DNA of 6,640 bases, from the NCBI GenBank assembly GCA_013152075.1, contig JAADHD010000260.1, positions 1-6,640 on the forward strand. Reading direction: 5' to 3'. Every line of letters starts with the position of its first letter. The stretch's first letter is position 1. The DNA is from Verrucomicrobiota bacterium. Lineage in GTDB: Bacteria; Verrucomicrobiota; Verrucomicrobiia; Verrucomicrobiales; DEV007. This document shows positions 6,227-6,640 of the stretch, in pieces. The position numbers were made by a program, and so were the translations under genes. The notes under the pieces were generated by a model that was not told the DNA's origin, made no database searches, and was given only the letters and a program-made list of their open reading frames with translations.

Positions 6227-6640
6227 TCAGGTCAACTCCGCTTCAAGTTCGCTCAGTCTTTCCTCCATTTCGGATACCTGCAACTTATCGAACACTTCTT
6301 CCAACTGTCCTTCCATCACCTGATCGAGATTATACCCCGTGTAACCCACCCGATGATCTGTCAGCCGGTTCTGAGGGAAATTATAAGTGCGAATCTTTTC
6401 TTCACGTCCGCCGGATCCAATCAAACTGCGACGATGAGATGAATATTTTTCTTCCTCTTCGCGCTTTTTTAATTCGAGCAATTTGGCACGCAGGATCTGC
6501 AGAGCTTTCTCCTTGTTCTTGCCCTGACTTCGACCGTCCTGACATTTCACCATCAGACCTGTCGGCAAGTGAGTCACCTGCACTGCAGAGTCCGTCGTAT
6601 TCACATGCTGACCACCCGGACCTCCTGAACGAGTCGCCTG
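6227..6640 (-). CDS. prfA: Peptide chain release factor 1, C-terminal 137 residues (N-terminus off window)
   Basis: RF1 recognises UAA and UAG stop codons and triggers peptide release on the ribosome. The frame is open to the right edge, so the N-terminal and codon-recognition parts are outside. The visible part begins just before the catalytic GGQ in RSGGPGGQHVN (GGQ at visible residues 9-11). NTTDSAVQVTHLPTG follows, which distinguishes RF1 from RF2. QDGRSQGKNKEKAL, YNFPQNRLTDHR and LDQVMEGQLEEV are further family signatures. About 126 residues follow GGQ, matching E. coli RF1 (about 125), so the C-terminus is complete. The GTG at 6604 is an internal Val codon, not a start. It is the first of three co-oriented genes in the window, with prmC following after 10 bases. 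Confidence 0.97.
   Translation of the reverse strand, partial: QATRSGGPGGQHVNTTDSAVQVTHLPTGLMVKCQDGRSQGKNKEKALQILRAKLLELKKREEEEKYSSHRRSLIGSGGREEKIRTYNFPQNRLTDHRVGYTGYNLDQVMEGQLEEVFDKLQVSEMEERLSELEAELT

Noticed and set aside
5361..6442. Plus-strand open frames opposite prmC, prfA and murA (including 4156-4854 and 5861-6442)
   Set aside because: Each is antisense to a gene with unmistakable conserved residues; none has an identifiable product.
6602..6604. GTG as the start of a short release-factor-like gene
   Set aside because: The frame is open upstream to the window edge and encodes the GGQ motif, so this is an internal Val codon of prfA.

Overview
The window reads as a piece of chromosome from a Verrucomicrobiota-type bacterium (PVC superphylum). 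Two things point there. One is a very large secreted multi-domain cytochrome of the planctomycete/verrucomicrobial 'PSD' family (PSCyt1, DUF1587, DUF1595, DUF1592, DUF1588, DUF1585). The other is a compact prfA-prmC-murA block with an intact peptidoglycan-synthesis enzyme. The lineage is inferred from family content; no database search was possible. Coding density is high, there is no intergenic gap over about 175 bases, and I see no tRNA, rRNA, CRISPR array, insertion sequence or prophage signal.

Layout, left to right. (1) Positions 1-2606, minus strand: 868 codons of the exported haem-binding PSD protein, uninterrupted and cut by the left edge only a few dozen residues before its expected C-terminus. 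(2) 2607-2777: a short intergenic region with a terminator-like hairpin plus T-tract for the next gene, and a second weak hairpin in the leader of the cytochrome gene. (3) 2778-3404, minus: an exported NlpC/P60-type cysteine peptidase. (4) 3405-3479: a divergent promoter region. (5) 3480-4043, plus: a multi-pass membrane protein with conserved His/Asp residues, resembling the YdjM/DUF457-like membrane metal-hydrolase group, starting at TTG. (6) 4044-4067: a tight convergent junction with an A/T-rich inverted repeat. (7) 4068-6640, minus: murA, prmC and the C-terminal part of prfA, transcribed in the order prfA, prmC, murA with gaps of 10 and 25 bases.

How the genes relate. Peptide-chain release factor 1 and PrmC, which methylates the GGQ glutamine of release factors, form a functional pair. 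MurA, the first committed enzyme of peptidoglycan synthesis, sits at the end of the same probable operon. The NlpC/P60 protein probably acts on the cell wall but has its own promoter region. The PSD cytochrome is probably a separate envelope function; its usual partner, a DUF1552 protein, would lie beyond the left edge.

Most of the window is recognisable. I found no convincing new multi-gene system. The points most worth a second look are the non-standard third catalytic position of the NlpC/P60 protein, the unassigned middle of the PSD cytochrome, the divergent membrane protein, and the NLPY motif of PrmC.
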